The notes beneath the pieces are model-generated. The model did no database searches. It had not been told where the DNA came from and saw only the letters and a list, made by a program, of their open reading frames with translations. DNA of 22,013 nucleotides from Planococcaceae bacterium UBA3370 (GTDB taxonomy: Bacteria > Bacillota > Bacilli > Bacillales_A > Planococcaceae): NCBI GenBank assembly GCA_002360295.1, contig DEQI01000224.1, forward strand, positions 1 through 22,013. The letters are read 5' to 3'. Position numbers and translations under genes: made by a program. Shown here piece by piece: positions 7,442-15,961 of this stretch (the stretch's first letter is position 1; each line of letters opens with the position of its first letter).

Positions 7442-8422
7442 TTAACGATAAAATAAAACTCTATTATTATTTGAATTATTTTTCAAATTACTATATTCTA
7501 TAGGGTTATGAATGAAACTCCCAATATAAAAATCTCTACTTAATTTAGAGAAACCTTTTTTAAAAAATAATAAAGAGTTTTCAGGAGAATTATCCGTACC
7601 TCCACCTAAATATAAATTTTGCACTTTATTTTTTTTAGCAAATTCTGCAAATTCGTATATCATTAAATTTGAGGCACTTAATTCTCTCCCGGTATCTGTT
7701 GATGCTGATAAATGATACTCAGCTATACTATTTGTCATAAAAAAAATAGAAGATGCTATTATTTCATTGTTATTATCTACAGCACTCAATAAATACGTAT
7801 GCTCATTTTTTAAAAGACCCAAATAATATTCTATATCAAAAAAATATTCTGTTTCTGCTCTTTTTTTAATCATTAATTCATCATATATTCTAATAAAAGC
7901 CTCTAAAAAAATAGGATCCTTTGAAAAAACAACTTTGACATTATTTTTATTAGCTTTTTTTACCGCAGTACGTACTCGAATACTAAAACTACCCAATAGG
8001 TCCTCTGAATTATTCAAATCAATATAAACAGTTTCTCTATTTTTCGTTATCTTTCCGTAATATGATTCTAATGTATTTACTATAGGATGAAATCTGATAA
8101 ATTCAGCTATAATATTATTGCTTTGACACCATTCTAGATAACTTTTTATTGCCATTTCTTTAAACTGTTGACTGCCTAATATTATTGGTCCTCCATATCC
8201 ATAAGGGGTTTGAATGTCTTTTAACTCTGTATTTAAAACATTTCCTAGATAAAAAGCATGATAAAATATATTGTGTTCTTGATGAATCACGAAAAAGCAA
8301 ACTTTTAACTCCCTATTATTAATAGAATCTTTTGTTATGTATGTTGGATGTAAATAAAATGATTGTAAATAGCTAGGGAGTGAATTAAAAACTTTTAATG
8401 CTTCTTCCATGGTAACAATCAT
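7442..8422 (-). CDS. FemAB/GNAT-fold acyltransferase of the glycosylation island
   Basis: 326 residues resembling the double-GNAT FemAB/BioF2-like family. The N-terminal half ends in IDLNNSEDLLGSFS, followed by RVRTAVKKANKNNVKVVF, which is like the helix pair entering the second GNAT domain. The C-terminal half has MIKKRAETEYFF, IIASSIFFMTNSIAEYHLSA and the hallmark LYLGGGTDNSPENSLLFFKK. Relatives transfer acyl or aminoacyl groups to amines, for example in peptidoglycan bridges. Here it overlaps legI by ATGA inside the sugar operon, so the likely acceptor is an amino group of the legionaminate precursor or product. It may replace the missing LegH N-acetyltransferase or add an unusual acyl group. 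The donor (acyl-CoA or aminoacyl-tRNA) cannot be read from sequence. The ribosome site (GAGGAG) is 12 bases away, so translational coupling is likely. Confidence 0.75.
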   Translation of the reverse strand: MIVTMEEALKVFNSLPSYLQSFYLHPTYITKDSINNRELKVCFFVIHQEHNIFYHAFYLGNVLNTELKDIQTPYGYGGPIILGSQQFKEMAIKSYLEWCQSNNIIAEFIRFHPIVNTLESYYGKITKNRETVYIDLNNSEDLLGSFSIRVRTAVKKANKNNVKVVFSKDPIFLEAFIRIYDELMIKKRAETEYFFDIEYYLGLLKNEHTYLLSAVDNNNEIIASSIFFMTNSIAEYHLSASTDTGRELSASNLMIYEFAEFAKKNKVQNLYLGGGTDNSPENSLLFFKKGFSKLSRDFYIGSFIHNPIEYSNLKNNSNNNRVLFYR

Positions 8423-9495
8423 TTCAATACAATCTCCTCATCAATTTTAAAATCTTTTATTGCTTTATAGCCCTGTATATCCCAATAATAAAAAGGAGAT
8501 ATTCCATTTCCAGGTCTTTTCATATCCAATTTCTCACTACTAAAATATTCACCTTCTTTTATATTTTGAGAAGCAACTAAACTTTTTCTAGCAATATCTT
8601 TGTTTTTTATTTCTGACCTAGTTGGAATCTTAATTCCATTACCTAAAGATTGTTCAACGTTTCTAATACTTTCGACCATTTTATTTAGTTCATCAGGCTC
8701 TATTGACGCTGCATGATCTGGTCCTTCGGCTTTTTTATTATACGTGATATGTTTTTCAATTATTGTCGCTCCTAGTGCTACAGCAGCAATTGGAATTTCA
8801 ATACCTTTTGTATGGTCTGAATATCCAACCTTTAATCCAAAAGCATTTTTCATTGATTTCATTGCCAATAAGTTTACTTCTTCTAATGGCGCTGGATATT
8901 CAGTTGTACAATGTAACAAACTTACTTTTTCTTTTAGTAACTGCTGACCCTTTTCGGATAAGTAAGCTGCTTCAAATGCATTAATTGAAGGTTCAGTTCC
9001 ATCATTTATTAAACCAAATGCTATTACTTCTAATGCCTTTTGGATATCCGATAAAGTAGCCATTCCCGTTGAAAGTATGATTTTTTTTTGGTGTTGTGCT
9101 ATATACAGTAATAAAGGTGCATTTGTAATTTCTCCAGAAGGGATTTTTATCATTTCTAATTTCAGATTATTCATTAGAAAATCCGCGCTTTGTATATCAA
9201 ATGGTGTTGATAAAAATTCAATCCCATATTCATTACAATATTCCTTTAATTCCTCGAACTCATTAAATGTCAATTCCAATTTTTTTTCCATATCAAATTG
9301 GCTCTCTGAATTCCCTGTATTTGTTATTTGGTATTCTGCCTTTGGTGCTGTTTTACTCATTACTTTTTCTGTAATCCATGTTTGAAACTTTACTGCATCC
9401 ACTTTTGCTTTAACAGCTATATCAATCAACTTTTTTGCCAAATGGATATCTCCGTTATGATTTACCCCTATCTCAGCTATAATATATGTTTTCAT
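8419..9495 (-). CDS. legI: Legionaminic acid synthase (NeuB family)
   Basis: Condenses a 2,4-diacetamido-trideoxymannose-type sugar with phosphoenolpyruvate to give the nine-carbon acid. 358 residues. The NeuB TIM barrel (about 1-280) shows IAEIGVNHNGDIHLAKKLID, DAVKFQTW, IKIPSGEITNAPLL, STGMATLSD, LHCTTEYPAP, VGYSDHTKG and EKHITYNKKAEGPDHAAS. The C-terminal SAF/antifreeze-like domain (about 295-358) shows ARKSLVASQNIKEGEYFS and MKRPGNGISP. The MSKTAPKAEYQ segment is typical of the LegI/PseI-like branch. GGAGGAG lies before the start, and it overlaps the upstream gene by ATGA. All the landmarks expected for catalysis (KFQTW, STGMAT, the EKH metal site) are visible. Legionaminate versus neuraminate specificity is inferred from the neighbours. 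Confidence 0.92.
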   Translation of the reverse strand: MKTYIIAEIGVNHNGDIHLAKKLIDIAVKAKVDAVKFQTWITEKVMSKTAPKAEYQITNTGNSESQFDMEKKLELTFNEFEELKEYCNEYGIEFLSTPFDIQSADFLMNNLKLEMIKIPSGEITNAPLLLYIAQHQKKIILSTGMATLSDIQKALEVIAFGLINDGTEPSINAFEAAYLSEKGQQLLKEKVSLLHCTTEYPAPLEEVNLLAMKSMKNAFGLKVGYSDHTKGIEIPIAAVALGATIIEKHITYNKKAEGPDHAASIEPDELNKMVESIRNVEQSLGNGIKIPTRSEIKNKDIARKSLVASQNIKEGEYFSSEKLDMKRPGNGISPFYYWDIQGYKAIKDFKIDEEIVLK

Positions 9496-10574
9496 TTGTA
9501 CTCCTCCATAAAAAAAGTAATTAAATTATCACCAATATATTCCAACTCTTTTTTTCCAATTCTTTGATCAATAGGGATTGTTAGTATTTTATTACTTAGT
9601 TCATAATCTTCTTTAATAAGTGAGTTATTCATTCTCCAATGTACCGGACAAAAAATATTTTTCGTTATAAAAAAATTTAATAATTTGTCTCTTAAATTAT
9701 TATTCACAATAATAGGATAACCTAATGGCACTGTACTATCACTTAGTTGAGTGTACAGGCTAATAATATTTGATTTAAGAAAACTATTTTTTTTTATTAA
9801 ATTATGGAGAATACTCCAGTTTGTTCTTCTTTTATATTTCAAAACGTCAACATCAATTCTTTCCATGATTATTTTTGAAATATCCGCCATTTCTTTAGGT
9901 ATAATTTCCTTATATAAAAGTTCTTCAGATTTCTTCAGCATATTTAAAAATAAATCATCATCTTTAATACTTCCCCTTAATATTTTTCCCACTACTTGCA
10001 TACTTAAAAATTTTTCATTACCAGAGCTTAGATCTAGTTTCAAATTATTAAATGGATATCTAGAAATTAGGACAGCTCCATCAGGCATAGCAGTAAACTT
10101 CCTAAAACTATAAATTTTATAGTGTGATAATTTATGATTAAAATTATTAAAGGCTGCCTGTACGCAATCCTCTATGATATAAAAATTATTTCTTTGAGAC
10201 ATTTGTTTTAACCAAGAATAAACCGGCTTATTCTCAAAACCAAAATAGTTAATAAAGAGAAAAACTTTATTTTCTAAATCATTCGGTAAGTAACATGGGT
10301 GTTGCAAATCTTTACCCATTGAATAATATTTAATATCAAAATCTAATTGAATAAATGGTTGTTTTACTGATTCACAGCAATATAATGGTAAATAAGCTAC
10401 TCTGTCTACCCCTTTTTGTAATAGTTGTTGTAGTGCTAATAATATTGCAGATCTTCCAGTATCGGTCCAAACTAAATTTTCCCCCTGAACCCAATCATTC
10501 TTATTTTTTAATGGTTGCCCTACTATTAAATTTGGCAATATTTCAAAGTCCCCACCTATACGAATATTATTCAC
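9492..10574 (-). CDS. DegT/DnrJ-like PLP-fold protein of unknown substrate
   Basis: 360 residues with a divergent DegT/DnrJ/EryC1/StrS aminotransferase fold. WTDTGRSAILLALQQLL (36-52) is the phosphate-binding loop region, YLPLYCCESVKQPF follows, and FYIIEDCVQAAF (131-142) carries the Asp that contacts the PLP nitrogen (D136). YSFRKFTAMPDGAVLI (155-170) carries the likely Schiff-base Lys (K159). A PLP enzyme is therefore plausible, but overall similarity to LegC (the true pathway aminotransferase in this operon) is low. It may aminate a second sugar or a substituent, or act with the FemAB-like protein two genes on. The start is GTG at 10574 with a close AGGAAG site and a 6-base gap to legG. 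It overlaps legI by 4 bases. Codon use is very AT-rich, as in its GNAT and methyltransferase neighbours. Confidence 0.75.
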   Translation of the reverse strand: MNNIRIGGDFEILPNLIVGQPLKNKNDWVQGENLVWTDTGRSAILLALQQLLQKGVDRVAYLPLYCCESVKQPFIQLDFDIKYYSMGKDLQHPCYLPNDLENKVFLFINYFGFENKPVYSWLKQMSQRNNFYIIEDCVQAAFNNFNHKLSHYKIYSFRKFTAMPDGAVLISRYPFNNLKLDLSSGNEKFLSMQVVGKILRGSIKDDDLFLNMLKKSEELLYKEIIPKEMADISKIIMERIDVDVLKYKRRTNWSILHNLIKKNSFLKSNIISLYTQLSDSTVPLGYPIIVNNNLRDKLLNFFITKNIFCPVHWRMNNSLIKEDYELSNKILTIPIDQRIGKKELEYIGDNLITFFMEEYK

Positions 10575-10580
10575 TTCTTC

Positions 10581-11735
10581 CTATATATCATAAAATTTTT
10601 TTCTTGTTAATATCGAAAAATCCAAACCTTTCAATATTTCAACTATTTTAGACGAGGTTTCATATCCATCATATTTAAGTGGAATACCTTCCAATTTCTC
10701 CTTAAAATCAATGTTTATTACTTTGAAAATAGCATCTATAATTTCAACTTCAACAGATTCACAATCTATTATCGAATCAGCTTTTAATCGACCCTTTTGT
10801 CTATTCCCTATATTTACCGTAGGGACATTCAAGACCGGCGCTTCAACTATACCACTTGATGAATTTCCTATTACAGCACTAGCATATTTTAAAGTACTTA
10901 GATATCTTTTTTGTCCTAAAGAGAAATATGATTTAACTCGTTCGCTATTTTTCGCAGTATACTCATCTATCATTTCATTAATAATTCTCCCATCACTGTC
11001 TGCATTTGATTTAGTGAAAATTATATTATATTCTTCAAATTTATTTAAGGCTAAAAACAATTCTGTAAGTTGTAATTTTGCCTGATTGGGTTCTAAAGTA
11101 GTTGGATGGAAAGTAACAAGAAAAAATTTATCTAGTTGGAATCCAAAAAATCCCTCAAGTTCGTTCTTTGATAAAAAATCCATTTTCCTGATATTCTCCA
11201 CTCCTGGGTCTCCAACTTCAAATATTCGATTAGGTTGTTCACCTAGTTGAATAATTCTTTTTTTATATTCTTGATTTGCTGGGAAATGGATGGAACTTAA
11301 TTTTGTAATAGCATGCCTGATTGCATCATCAATTGCTCCTTCAGTTAATTCACCACCAGAAATATGGGCTATTGGTATATTCATGACAAGTGCTGTTTGT
11401 GCAGCTGCAAGTATTTCAAAGCGATCTCCTAAAATAATTAGTAAATCTGGTTTTAAGCGATTAAAGGCATCTGCAAATCCAATTGTAGCTAGTCCCAAAG
11501 ATTTGGCAACACCAATAGTAGTATCAGAAGATAGAAGAATTTCAACTTTTTCATCAATTACAAATCCATCTTCTTCTATCTGAAGATAAGTATTCCCAAA
11601 TTCGGGTGACAAATGCATCCCAGTAACAATAATTTGTAATTGAAATTCTTCATCTTCTTTTAATTGATTCATTAAATTCGCTAATAGCCCATATTCAGCC
11701 CTTGTTCCAGTAACAACACAAATCTTTTTCTTCAT
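10581..11735 (-). CDS. legG: Hydrolysing NDP-sugar 2-epimerase (LegG/NeuC)
   Basis: Removes the nucleotide and inverts C2 of the NDP-2,4-diacetamido-trideoxyglucose intermediate to give the free manno-sugar for LegI. 384 residues of the UDP-GlcNAc 2-epimerase (GT-B-like) superfamily. Signatures: VVTGTRAEYGLL (8-19), ILGDRFEILAAA (101-112), IPIAHISGGELTEGAIDDAI (120-139), VTFHPTTLE and VIGNSSSGIVEAP. HISGGE and GDRFE are characteristic of the NeuC/LegG branch. The GAGG ribosome site is 8 bases before ATG, and only 3 bases separate it from legC. Length is normal for the family. I see no damage. Confidence 0.92.
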   Translation of the reverse strand: MKKKICVVTGTRAEYGLLANLMNQLKEDEEFQLQIIVTGMHLSPEFGNTYLQIEEDGFVIDEKVEILLSSDTTIGVAKSLGLATIGFADAFNRLKPDLLIILGDRFEILAAAQTALVMNIPIAHISGGELTEGAIDDAIRHAITKLSSIHFPANQEYKKRIIQLGEQPNRIFEVGDPGVENIRKMDFLSKNELEGFFGFQLDKFFLVTFHPTTLEPNQAKLQLTELFLALNKFEEYNIIFTKSNADSDGRIINEMIDEYTAKNSERVKSYFSLGQKRYLSTLKYASAVIGNSSSGIVEAPVLNVPTVNIGNRQKGRLKADSIIDCESVEVEIIDAIFKVINIDFKEKLEGIPLKYDGYETSSKIVEILKGLDFSILTRKKFYDI

Positions 11736-11738
11736 AAT

Positions 11739-12896
11739 TTATTCCTCTTTTATCGGTGTACTAGGTATATTAATTACTCGTTTATTAAGCTCTTCTGTCA
11801 TACTTAGATCCATCTGAGGACATTTCTTATACATTTCAAGCTTATGCATTGGCGTCCATATAGGGCGACTCATTACACCATTCTCATTCAATAAACTTAA
11901 TAATTCATCTCGATTATGATTTCCCTCTAAAATTAAAGTTTGTAGCCAGTAATTACTATAACTATTGGAAGACTCTTTAAATAATCGAACACCTTGTAAA
12001 TCATCAGAAACTAGATTATCATATTTTTCAAACAGTTTTCGTTTTTGTGTAATAAAGTTACCTATTTTATTTAATTGGGCACAACCAAGAGCAGCATTAA
12101 TATTTGGCATCCGATAATTATAGCCAATCTCGTCATGCTTATATGCCCACTTATGAGGAATTTTAGCAGTTGTTGTTAAATGTTTGGCATAGTAAGCCAA
12201 TGCTTCATCATCAGTTAGAATAGCCCCTCCGCCACCTGTAGTTACAATTTTATTTCCATTAAAACTCATAGCGCTAATTTTTCCAAAACTTCCTGTTTGC
12301 TTCCCTTTATAGGAACTTCCCAAAGATTCCGCAGCATCCTCGACAAGTACTAAATGATACTCATCACACAACTTAACTAGTTTGTCTAACTCTACTGGAT
12401 GTCCAAATGTATGCATTGGAACAAGTGCTTTAATACGACTACCTGTCCTTCTGTTAAAAAGTTGACCACAGCGAATTTCAGTAGTTTTCTCAATATATAC
12501 TTTTAACTTATTTGGATCTACCCCTAAAGTATCCAAATTCACATCGATAAAATGTGGAGTAGCTCCTAAATAAGAAACAGCATTTGCAGTTGCAACAAAC
12601 GTAAGAGAAGGCATCAATACCTCATCTCCTGGCTCTACTCCAGCTATCTTTAATGCAATATGTAACGCAGCAGTACCATTTACTACTGCCACTGCATGTT
12701 TTACACCAACAAATTCCGCTAAATCTTCTTCAAAGCGTGTAACGTATTCCCCAACAGAAGAAACCCATCCTGTTTTTATACAGTCTGTTACATATTCAAT
12801 TTCTTCCTCATTAAATGTCGGTTCATGCAGAGTAACAAAGTCTTTCCCATACATTAACTTTATTTCGTTTGCAAATTGTATCCATTGATTATTCAT
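11739..12896 (-). CDS. legC: LegC-family PLP aminotransferase
   Basis: Transfers an amino group to the 4-keto sugar made by LegB. 385 residues, DegT/DnrJ/EryC1/StrS family. The fold-type I landmarks are intact: AVVNGTAALHIALK (70-83), LMPSLTFVATANA, MHTFGHPVELDKLVKLCDEY, VLVEDAAESLGS with Asp187, and MSFNGNKIVTTGGGG with the PLP Lys216. HTFGHP and the long N-terminus (FVTLHEPTFNEEEIEYVT) are typical of LegC. It overlaps legB by ATGA. The ribosome site is weak (ACGGATG), so translation is probably coupled to legB. Pairing with LegB, LegG and LegI makes the assignment firm. Confidence 0.92.
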   Translation of the reverse strand: MNNQWIQFANEIKLMYGKDFVTLHEPTFNEEEIEYVTDCIKTGWVSSVGEYVTRFEEDLAEFVGVKHAVAVVNGTAALHIALKIAGVEPGDEVLMPSLTFVATANAVSYLGATPHFIDVNLDTLGVDPNKLKVYIEKTTEIRCGQLFNRRTGSRIKALVPMHTFGHPVELDKLVKLCDEYHLVLVEDAAESLGSSYKGKQTGSFGKISAMSFNGNKIVTTGGGGAILTDDEALAYYAKHLTTTAKIPHKWAYKHDEIGYNYRMPNINAALGCAQLNKIGNFITQKRKLFEKYDNLVSDDLQGVRLFKESSNSYSNYWLQTLILEGNHNRDELLSLLNENGVMSRPIWTPMHKLEMYKKCPQMDLSMTEELNKRVINIPSTPIKEE

Positions 12897-13894
12897 ATAT
12901 TATATACATCCGTCTTATATTGAGTTAAATTCTTTAAATCCGTAAACCATTCAATCGTTTCTTCAAGACCACGTCTTAAGCCTTCTTTGCCACCATACTG
13001 CGGTGACCAACCTAATAATTCTCTAGCCTTTTTATTCTCTGCCCAAAGCCGTTCAACTTCACTTTTTTCTGGTCGTAAACGTTGTTCATCTGTTTCAATC
13101 TTAATATTAACTCCCATGATATCTGCAATGATTTCTGCCGTTTCTCCAATAGAAACTTCATAATTAGAACCTATATTAATCACTTCGCCAATTGAGTTCG
13201 GTGATTCCATTACAGAAATAAAGCCACTTACAGTATCTTTTACGAAATTAAAATCGCGTGTTGGGCTCACTGAACCAAGCTTTATTGTCGTTTTTCCACT
13301 TGCCAATTGGCTTATAATTGTTGGAATAACAGCACGAGCAGATTGCCGTGGTCCATATGTATTGAACGGACGAATAATTGAAACTGGTGTATCAAATGAA
13401 CGATAGAATGAAAGCGCTATTTGATCAGCACCAATTTTTGAAGCAGAGTAAGGTGATTGCCCTTGAAGCGGATGATATTCATCTATAGGGACGTAAAGAG
13501 CTGTTCCATACACTTCACTTGTTGAGGTATGAACAACCTTTTCTATCCCTAGCTCTTTTGCTGCTTGTACAACATTTAATGTTCCCGAAACATTAGTATC
13601 TATATAAGTTGCAGGAGAATGATAAGAATATGGAATTGCAATAAGCGCAGCTAGATTTAAAACTTGTGTACAGCCCTTCATTGCTTCTTTTACACCGTAA
13701 GGATCACGAATATCTCCTGAAAAAACATCTAATTGAGATTTAATTTTTGGAGACGCTTGGTCTAGCCACCCCCAAGAATTAAAAGAATTATAATATACAA
13801 ATGCACGTACATCATAACCTTGACGTACAAGTTCTTCTGTTAAATGCGAGCCAATAAAACCATCCGCACCTGTTATTAAAATTTTGTTATTCAT
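12893..13894 (-). CDS. legB: NAD-dependent NDP-sugar 4,6-dehydratase (LegB)
   Basis: First committed step: converts NDP-GlcNAc to the 4-keto-6-deoxy sugar. 333 residues, extended short-chain dehydrogenase. The glycine-rich NAD site is ITGADGFIGSHL (7-18), DIRD (61-64) follows, STSEVYG (123-129) is the catalytic Ser/Thr region, and PYSASKIGADQ holds the YxxxK pair (Tyr149, Lys153). Then come IRPFNTYGPRQ and GSVSPTRDFNFVKDTVSGF. The N-terminal insert FNSWGWLD is characteristic of the LegB group. GAGGAAG lies 7 bases before ATG. A 35-base gap separates it from the small upstream gene. Family experiments elsewhere show GDP- or UDP-GlcNAc use, and the presence of PtmE here favours GDP. Confidence 0.92.
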   Translation of the reverse strand: MNNKILITGADGFIGSHLTEELVRQGYDVRAFVYYNSFNSWGWLDQASPKIKSQLDVFSGDIRDPYGVKEAMKGCTQVLNLAALIAIPYSYHSPATYIDTNVSGTLNVVQAAKELGIEKVVHTSTSEVYGTALYVPIDEYHPLQGQSPYSASKIGADQIALSFYRSFDTPVSIIRPFNTYGPRQSARAVIPTIISQLASGKTTIKLGSVSPTRDFNFVKDTVSGFISVMESPNSIGEVINIGSNYEVSIGETAEIIADIMGVNIKIETDEQRLRPEKSEVERLWAENKKARELLGWSPQYGGKEGLRRGLEETIEWFTDLKNLTQYKTDVYNI

Positions 13895-13929
13895 ATATAA
13901 TCTTCCTCGGAATATTATTTAAACACTAT

Positions 13930-14268
13930 TTACTCTAATAGACCATTTAACAATGGTTTTACTTCATATAAAAAAATATCAGATATTAACATGTAATCCT
14001 TTATATATAATGCATCATTAATTTGATTCAAAACTTCTTTAAAACCACCCATATCTAAATAATCTTCAATACCAACTAACTGTAATTTATAATTAACCTC
14101 AATAAGCCAATCAATTGCATCTGTAAATTGAGTTATCTGTACTAACAACGTATCAATTTTTTCTTCTAAAATACTATTAACAATTTCATCACAGAAAAAA
14201 ATAATTTTCGGCACGAATTCACTGCAGGTTTCCTTTATTTCTATAATTTGTCTGTTGATATCGTTCAT
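13930..14268 (-). CDS. Small conserved-looking protein between maf and legB, function unknown
   Basis: 112 residues that I do not recognise. It is acidic and predicted largely helical with heptad-like spacing (RQIIEIKETCSEFVPKIIFF, NSILEEKIDTLLVQITQFTD, IDWLIEVNYKLQLVG). There is no signal peptide and no membrane segment. It has a good AGGGG ribosome site, starts 16 bases after maf stops and ends 35 bases before legB, so it belongs to the operon. The size, helical character and position next to Maf suggest an accessory or chaperone-like partner of the glycosyltransferase or of flagellin, resembling FlgN/FliS in style only. That role is inference. Coding is supported by operon packing and a clean reading frame. 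Confidence 0.7.
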   Translation of the reverse strand: MNDINRQIIEIKETCSEFVPKIIFFCDEIVNSILEEKIDTLLVQITQFTDAIDWLIEVNYKLQLVGIEDYLDMGGFKEVLNQINDALYIKDYMLISDIFLYEVKPLLNGLLE

Positions 14269-14284
14269 ATTTATACCCCTTGTT

Positions 14285-15961
14285 TCAAATTTCTTCTAAT
14301 AATTCTTTTGAAAATTTTTCTGCCTCTTTTATCTTTGCTAATAACCTTTTATACAATGTTTCACTTTGATCATAAATCCTCTTATAAGCTTCTTTTTTAC
14401 TTTCATTTAATTTAGGTTTATAATACTTTATTATTTCAATATTTATACTTTGAGTTGCAATATTAATACATGTTTCTGATAACAATTTTTCTACTCTAGC
14501 ATCATTTTTTTCTAATTTTTTTATTATAGGCAAGTCAAATTGAATATCCGATTTATTTGCTTTTAATAATTTTATTGAATCATTGAGAAGCTTCTTTAAC
14601 TCTATATATATAGCCATTTCATAAGTAATTGACTTCCTTATATGCTTAATACTCTCACTATTTAATTCATTATACTCAATATCATTTTTAAATGATATAT
14701 TTTCAAGAGCAAATTGATTTAAGAAATCTTGAAATCTCATATTTGGTATTCCATTAATTTTTAATCCCCCTTCAGTACAATTAAATACATTATCCCTACC
14801 AGAATTTAGCATAATCATTTCAAACGCCTCTTTCATCATTAAAAAGGGATAATCCGTATAAACATCATTCCCATAGCAATCTTCCATTAAAAATACCGAT
14901 TTATTATTAATAGCATCCTCGGATAATTCTTTTAAATATTTATTATTGTCCGCATGAGTTTTATTTCCAGTATAAGATAAATCTTGGCCTATCAAAGCAA
15001 TAGGAGATTTAGTAATTAAGAGTGCAACTGACAAAGCAAAATTTGCGACACTCCCGCCACCTCTAATCGGAATTATTTCTTTACCGGTAATTTTAGAAAT
15101 ATGAGGTAACAAATTAATATTACTAGTATTCAAAAAATAGTAACCATCTTTATTAAATACATCCCTTATTTTATAATGATTTGTTAAACTATAGATTAAT
15201 TTTGCATTACCTATTTCAAGATGCTCAAAATGGCCCCAATTTTCTTCTGATCCGTCGATAGAGACTACAAAATCTGGTTCAATATTAGCCTTTAATAAAG
15301 AATTTATTGTAGACCCTGATGCTATTAATAAAAATTTCTCTCTATTTTTCTGAAGAAAATCTAAATGTTTATTTAATGATGGTCCCCCCGATGCTATAAC
15401 AACTGGGTAATTTAATTTATTTTTTAAAACTGAAATAGATTTATCCATAATTGTATTTTTTAAATTTTTTATATAATTTTGCAACCAAGCATCTTGGAAA
15501 TTTCTGTAAGTGTTAATTGAAACTCTATCCATAATTAACTTTTTCTTAAGTACTTTTAAAAATAATCCATATTCCTCCTCAAAGACTCTGTCATAATTCG
15601 GAGTTGTAATTAGATTAACATTATCTGTGATTTTTATTTTACTAAAAAGCTGTTTAAATATTTCATCCTCTTTATAGCTAAAATCAATAATTTGGGCTCC
15701 TTCAAGTTTCTTTCCTTTTTCTAACAATGGATCAATTACTAAAAGTGTTTCATTATATTTAAAAATTTTAGCCAATTCTTTAATATAATAGCCCAATCCA
15801 GCACCGAAAATAATATGGATGTATTCTGGTTTATAATGTTTTTCTGCAAACTTTTTAGCCTCTATACTTGGATTATATTTACTATGAATTAAGAAACCAT
15901 TTAACTTCAAGTAATTTTCACCATTTACAGCTTTCAGCACTTCCTTTTGTACAATTACCAT
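14285..15961 (-). CDS. maf: Maf family flagellin nonulosonate transferase (motility associated factor)
   Basis: Maf proteins (DUF115/MptE-like) transfer pseudaminic or legionaminic acid from CMP to Ser/Thr of flagellin in the cytoplasm before export. 558 residues. The N-terminal domain has IHIIFGAGLGYYIKEL (48-63) and TLLVIDPLLEK. The central MAF_flag10 domain shows VVIASGGPSLNKHLDFL (187-203), FVVSIDGSEEN and PIRGGGSVANFALSVAL. IALIGQDLSYTGNKTHAD (320-337) is the classic Maf signature. The C-terminus is helical (about 430-558), which I expect to contact flagellin. The ribosome site AAAGGAG is 7 bases before ATG. It heads the leg operon and lies directly after hag and its terminator, exactly where a flagellin modifier is expected. 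It is the only Maf in the window. Sugar choice follows from the neighbouring leg genes. Confidence 0.92.
   Translation of the reverse strand: MVIVQKEVLKAVNGENYLKLNGFLIHSKYNPSIEAKKFAEKHYKPEYIHIIFGAGLGYYIKELAKIFKYNETLLVIDPLLEKGKKLEGAQIIDFSYKEDEIFKQLFSKIKITDNVNLITTPNYDRVFEEEYGLFLKVLKKKLIMDRVSINTYRNFQDAWLQNYIKNLKNTIMDKSISVLKNKLNYPVVIASGGPSLNKHLDFLQKNREKFLLIASGSTINSLLKANIEPDFVVSIDGSEENWGHFEHLEIGNAKLIYSLTNHYKIRDVFNKDGYYFLNTSNINLLPHISKITGKEIIPIRGGGSVANFALSVALLITKSPIALIGQDLSYTGNKTHADNNKYLKELSEDAINNKSVFLMEDCYGNDVYTDYPFLMMKEAFEMIMLNSGRDNVFNCTEGGLKINGIPNMRFQDFLNQFALENISFKNDIEYNELNSESIKHIRKSITYEMAIYIELKKLLNDSIKLLKANKSDIQFDLPIIKKLEKNDARVEKLLSETCINIATQSINIEIIKYYKPKLNESKKEAYKRIYDQSETLYKRLLAKIKEAEKFSKELLEEI

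Noticed and set aside
8744..9567. Several plus-strand open frames opposite legI
   Set aside because: Antisense shadows of an AT-rich gene with no ribosome sites and hydrophobic nonsense products.
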